A stretch of 17,217 bases of DNA from Chitinophagaceae bacterium UBA2793 (lineage in GTDB: Bacteria; Bacteroidota; Bacteroidia; Chitinophagales; Chitinophagaceae). The stretch's first letter is position 1, and every line of letters starts with the position of its first letter. The notes under the pieces are model-generated. The model searched no databases and was not told the DNA's origin. It saw only the letters and a list, made by a program, of their open reading frames with translations. The DNA lies in NCBI GenBank assembly GCA_002352045.1, contig DEHT01000060.1, positions 72,860-90,076 on the forward strand. Reading direction: 5' to 3'. Made by a program: the position numbers and the translations under genes. Shown one piece after another: positions 15,495 to 17,217 of the stretch.

Positions 15495-16359
15495 TTTTTT
15501 TCCAATTTATCTCGTTCTGATAGTTTAATGTTTTTGAGGTTATTAAAATTCCAATTGTTGCATCATCGTCAAGTGTTGGCTTTAGTTCTTCTAAATATTG
15601 AACTGCAATTTGTTCTAAACTTTCCTTTAAATATGCTGGGTTGGTTTTAAAAAAGCGTTGCAAATGTTCAAAGAATTTTAGCATTGAAGTTTCATACTTT
15701 ACCCAAATTCCTTTATCATTTTTTCCTGCTTTCAATTGGTCTTCAGAATATACTCCATCAGTGCAAATCATAAAAATGTCCCCAAATTCATCATCCTTTT
15801 CGATTTCAATAATAGAGGGAATACATTCTTTCAAGTCAGTGTTGTTAGAAATGAGTTTATATAGTGCTTCTTTTCCGTCTTCTGGTATTGTATGTGGGTT
15901 TAAAATATTTACTGCGTTCCATGGAAATAAATATGATGTTGGAAATACATTGAAATTTCCCCGTATGTGCCAAATAGCTCCGTTTCCAACGTAGGCTATT
16001 TTTATTTTATTCTCAACCTCAATTATGCTTATTGCTGTTGTTCCAAATAAATTATCCTCTTTTCTTTCTTCCTCTGTTATATTTTCATTTGCAAAATCAA
16101 TTAGTTTTTGTTTTGCATTTATAAAAAGTTCAGACGAGTTAAATGCTGAAATATTTTCTGCTTTTTTAACTGCATTTATAAAAAAATCTACAACTCTCTC
16201 TGACGATGACTTTGGATACTTGTATGACCCCAAACCATCAGCAATAAACATTGCTCCAAAATCAGAAGTTATAAATTCCCCTTTACTGTCTTGGTTCTCG
16301 GATTTATTTGTATTAGTTGCAGTAGCAATAATTGATTTCTCGTAAGTGTCATTATTCAT
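15466..16359 (-). CDS. PP2C-family serine/threonine phosphatase
   Basis: A 297-residue metal-dependent phosphatase. Motifs in order: SENQD with D24, FIADGLGS with the metal-binding D41-G42, GTTAI at 106-110, AYVGNGAIW near 122-130 (where many members have G-D-S), CTDGVYS with D201, and LDDDATIG with the last acidic cluster at 264-266. All metal-binding acids are present, so it should be active. The chosen ATG (16357-16359) lies in the sequence AATGAATAATGA, overlapping the last codons of the VWA gene by eight bases. An upstream in-frame start, which would add 32 residues inside the VWA gene, is unlikely. It probably removes phosphates placed by the downstream kinase, or resets the VWA-containing complex. 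It carries no membrane segment or signal peptide, so it should act in the cytoplasm. Confidence 0.9.
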   Translation of the reverse strand: MNNDTYEKSIIATATNTNKSENQDSKGEFITSDFGAMFIADGLGSYKYPKSSSERVVDFFINAVKKAENISAFNSSELFINAKQKLIDFANENITEEERKEDNLFGTTAISIIEVENKIKIAYVGNGAIWHIRGNFNVFPTSYLFPWNAVNILNPHTIPEDGKEALYKLISNNTDLKECIPSIIEIEKDDEFGDIFMICTDGVYSEDQLKAGKNDKGIWVKYETSMLKFFEHLQRFFKTNPAYLKESLEQIAVQYLEELKPTLDDDATIGILITSKTLNYQNEINWKKNENNSGNEI

Positions 16360-17020
16360 TGCTAAATTTTCTTTTTGCAGACATGGATGAAATAAAGAAT
16401 TGACGAAGGTCTCCTTCACCATAAACAGTTTTATAAAGATTTGCAGCACTTGCAATGTCAGCTAAAACTGTTTTAGCTTCTTTAATTTCCGTTTCTCCTA
16501 CTTTACTTCTTTCTGTAAAAAGACAGCTACAAAGCATTACTTTATCATTTTGTTTTAACCTGTCTGAAACACTTTTAGTTAAGTCGGGAACTTGGCACAA
16601 GCCATCGGACATAACTATTATTCTTACATCATGTGGTATGCTGCTGGCTTCTGGGCTATTTAAAAACTGTGTTGCTAATTGCTCCGCCACTTCTAATGCA
16701 CCGCCAATGTACGTTCCACCACCATGCCCATTCATAGGGTTATAGTCTGCAAAGTCATCAACTTTTGTAAGTTCAATATTTGGTGTATGTATTGTTGCAT
16801 TATTGTCAAACGTTATGACTGCAATAGAAAAATTATTGGCTATTGAACTTCCTTTAAAGTAGCCTAAAAATTCTCTAACTGCTCGGTTCACATTGTCTGC
16901 AAGTGAAATATTTCCGTCTCCAATAGCTGCCATTGAACCGCTGCCGTCTAAAACTAAAATACCAAGTTGATGAAATGTCCTGCTTTCGGTTACTTCACCG
17001 ATGTCTTCGATTTGTGTCAT
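16352..17020 (-). CDS. TerY-like von Willebrand factor A domain protein
   Basis: A 222-residue single VWA domain without signal peptide or membrane segment, so cytoplasmic. The metal-ion-dependent adhesion site is complete: DGSGS at 25-29 (D-x-S-x-S), T103 in GGGTYIGGAL and D139 in MSDG. Size and motif layout match the TerY group of tellurite-resistance-associated proteins, which occur with PP2C phosphatases and kinases. The likely role is a metal-dependent protein-binding hub whose ligands are changed by the phosphatase and kinase. It is the first gene of the five-gene operon, with an ATG at 17018-17020 and an eight-base overlap with the PP2C gene. Hairpin HP4 lies 54 bases upstream. No other ter genes (terC, terD) are visible in the window. 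Confidence 0.88.
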   Translation of the reverse strand: MTQIEDIGEVTESRTFHQLGILVLDGSGSMAAIGDGNISLADNVNRAVREFLGYFKGSSIANNFSIAVITFDNNATIHTPNIELTKVDDFADYNPMNGHGGGTYIGGALEVAEQLATQFLNSPEASSIPHDVRIIVMSDGLCQVPDLTKSVSDRLKQNDKVMLCSCLFTERSKVGETEIKEAKTVLADIASAANLYKTVYGEGDLRQFFISSMSAKRKFSNE

Positions 17021-17074
17021 ATGAAAGTTGATTTGTTTTTATAATTGGGTGGAGGGTAGGCATGGGGCGTTGGG

Positions 17075-17143
17075 GCAAAAACAAATGTGCTGCAATCGTG
17101 TGTCGGCTTATGTGTGTTGGCTTTGCAGCTCTTTTGTTTTTGC
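17075..17143. repeat. Covarying hairpin HP4, arms swapped
   Basis: Outer stem GCAAAAACAAA (17075-17085) pairs perfectly with TTTGTTTTTGC (17133-17143). The internal loop is TGT against TCT (17086-17088, 17130-17132), the reverse order of HP1-HP3. The inner stem GCTGCAA (17089-17095) pairs with TTGCAGC (17123-17129). The 27-base loop contains GTGTGTCGGCTT, as in HP1 and HP3, but in a rearranged order. It lies upstream of the VWA gene and may be part of its leader, or the 3' boundary of a gene beyond the window. Confidence 0.7.
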
Positions 17144-17217
17144 GAAGCGTTGGCTTGAATTGTCATGTCGGTTGTTTTGGTCTGCTTAAAGTTACGAACT
17201 GTCGCCATAGCATGACG

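Noticed and set aside
17017..17208. 63-residue open frame upstream of the VWA gene
   Set aside because: It is a translation of HP4 and its flanks, rich in Lys, Thr and Pro, and slightly overlaps the VWA start codon. No support as a protein.
1..17217. CRISPR array or retron
   Set aside because: No regularly spaced repeat-spacer pattern longer than the 69-base phased array was seen, and no reverse transcriptase or cas gene is present.

Overview
This is an AT-rich window in which every credible gene lies on the minus strand. The proteins point to a Bacteroidota organism, possibly of the Chitinophagales: a short lipoprotein with a Bacteroidota-style signal, DUF4407 and DUF6804 membrane proteins, start codons without clear Shine-Dalgarno sequences, and a possible TTTG / TAnnTTT-type promoter. 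The placement comes from protein style alone, because no rRNA or housekeeping gene is present. The content is that of a defence or accessory island.

Layout, left to right (transcription runs right to left). (1) 13-531: a small lipoprotein whose 3' end contains two strong hairpins and looks non-native. (2) 532-903: a non-coding stretch with a large structured element (element A) followed by a short covarying hairpin (HP1). (3) 904-10866: a four-gene unit read as HsdM-HsdS fusion, HsdR, AlbA/Schlafen-type ATP-binding regulator, then an archaeo-eukaryotic primase (AEP) fused to a superfamily 2 helicase. This is a type I restriction-modification system extended by a TOTE-like conflict gene. (4) 10867-11516: a 650-base non-coding stretch holding a possible promoter, hairpin HP2, a second copy of the large element (element B) and hairpin HP3. 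(5) 11517-12149: an Abi_2-like HEPN protein. (6) 12269-17020: a tightly packed five-gene operon read as TerY-like VWA protein, PP2C phosphatase, protein kinase with an Ig-like tail, DUF4407 membrane coiled-coil protein and DUF6804 small membrane protein. (7) 17021-17217: a leader with hairpin HP4.

The restriction module would methylate self DNA and cleave foreign DNA; the AlbA protein probably regulates, and the primase-helicase could act on invading replicons. The VWA-PP2C-kinase triad is the core of known TerY-type phospho-signalling systems. Here it is joined by two membrane proteins, which suggests a membrane-anchored stress or anti-phage response with a phosphorylation switch.

The most unusual signal is non-coding. 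Four hairpins (HP1-HP4) share a loop and an internal TCT/TGT bulge but have different outer stems, each complementary within its own copy. HP1 and HP3 sit 8-9 bases after stop codons and are each followed by a larger covarying stem (elements A and B). Together these elements mark module boundaries, so they may be folded recombination sites (attC-like in logic) or conserved RNA structures.
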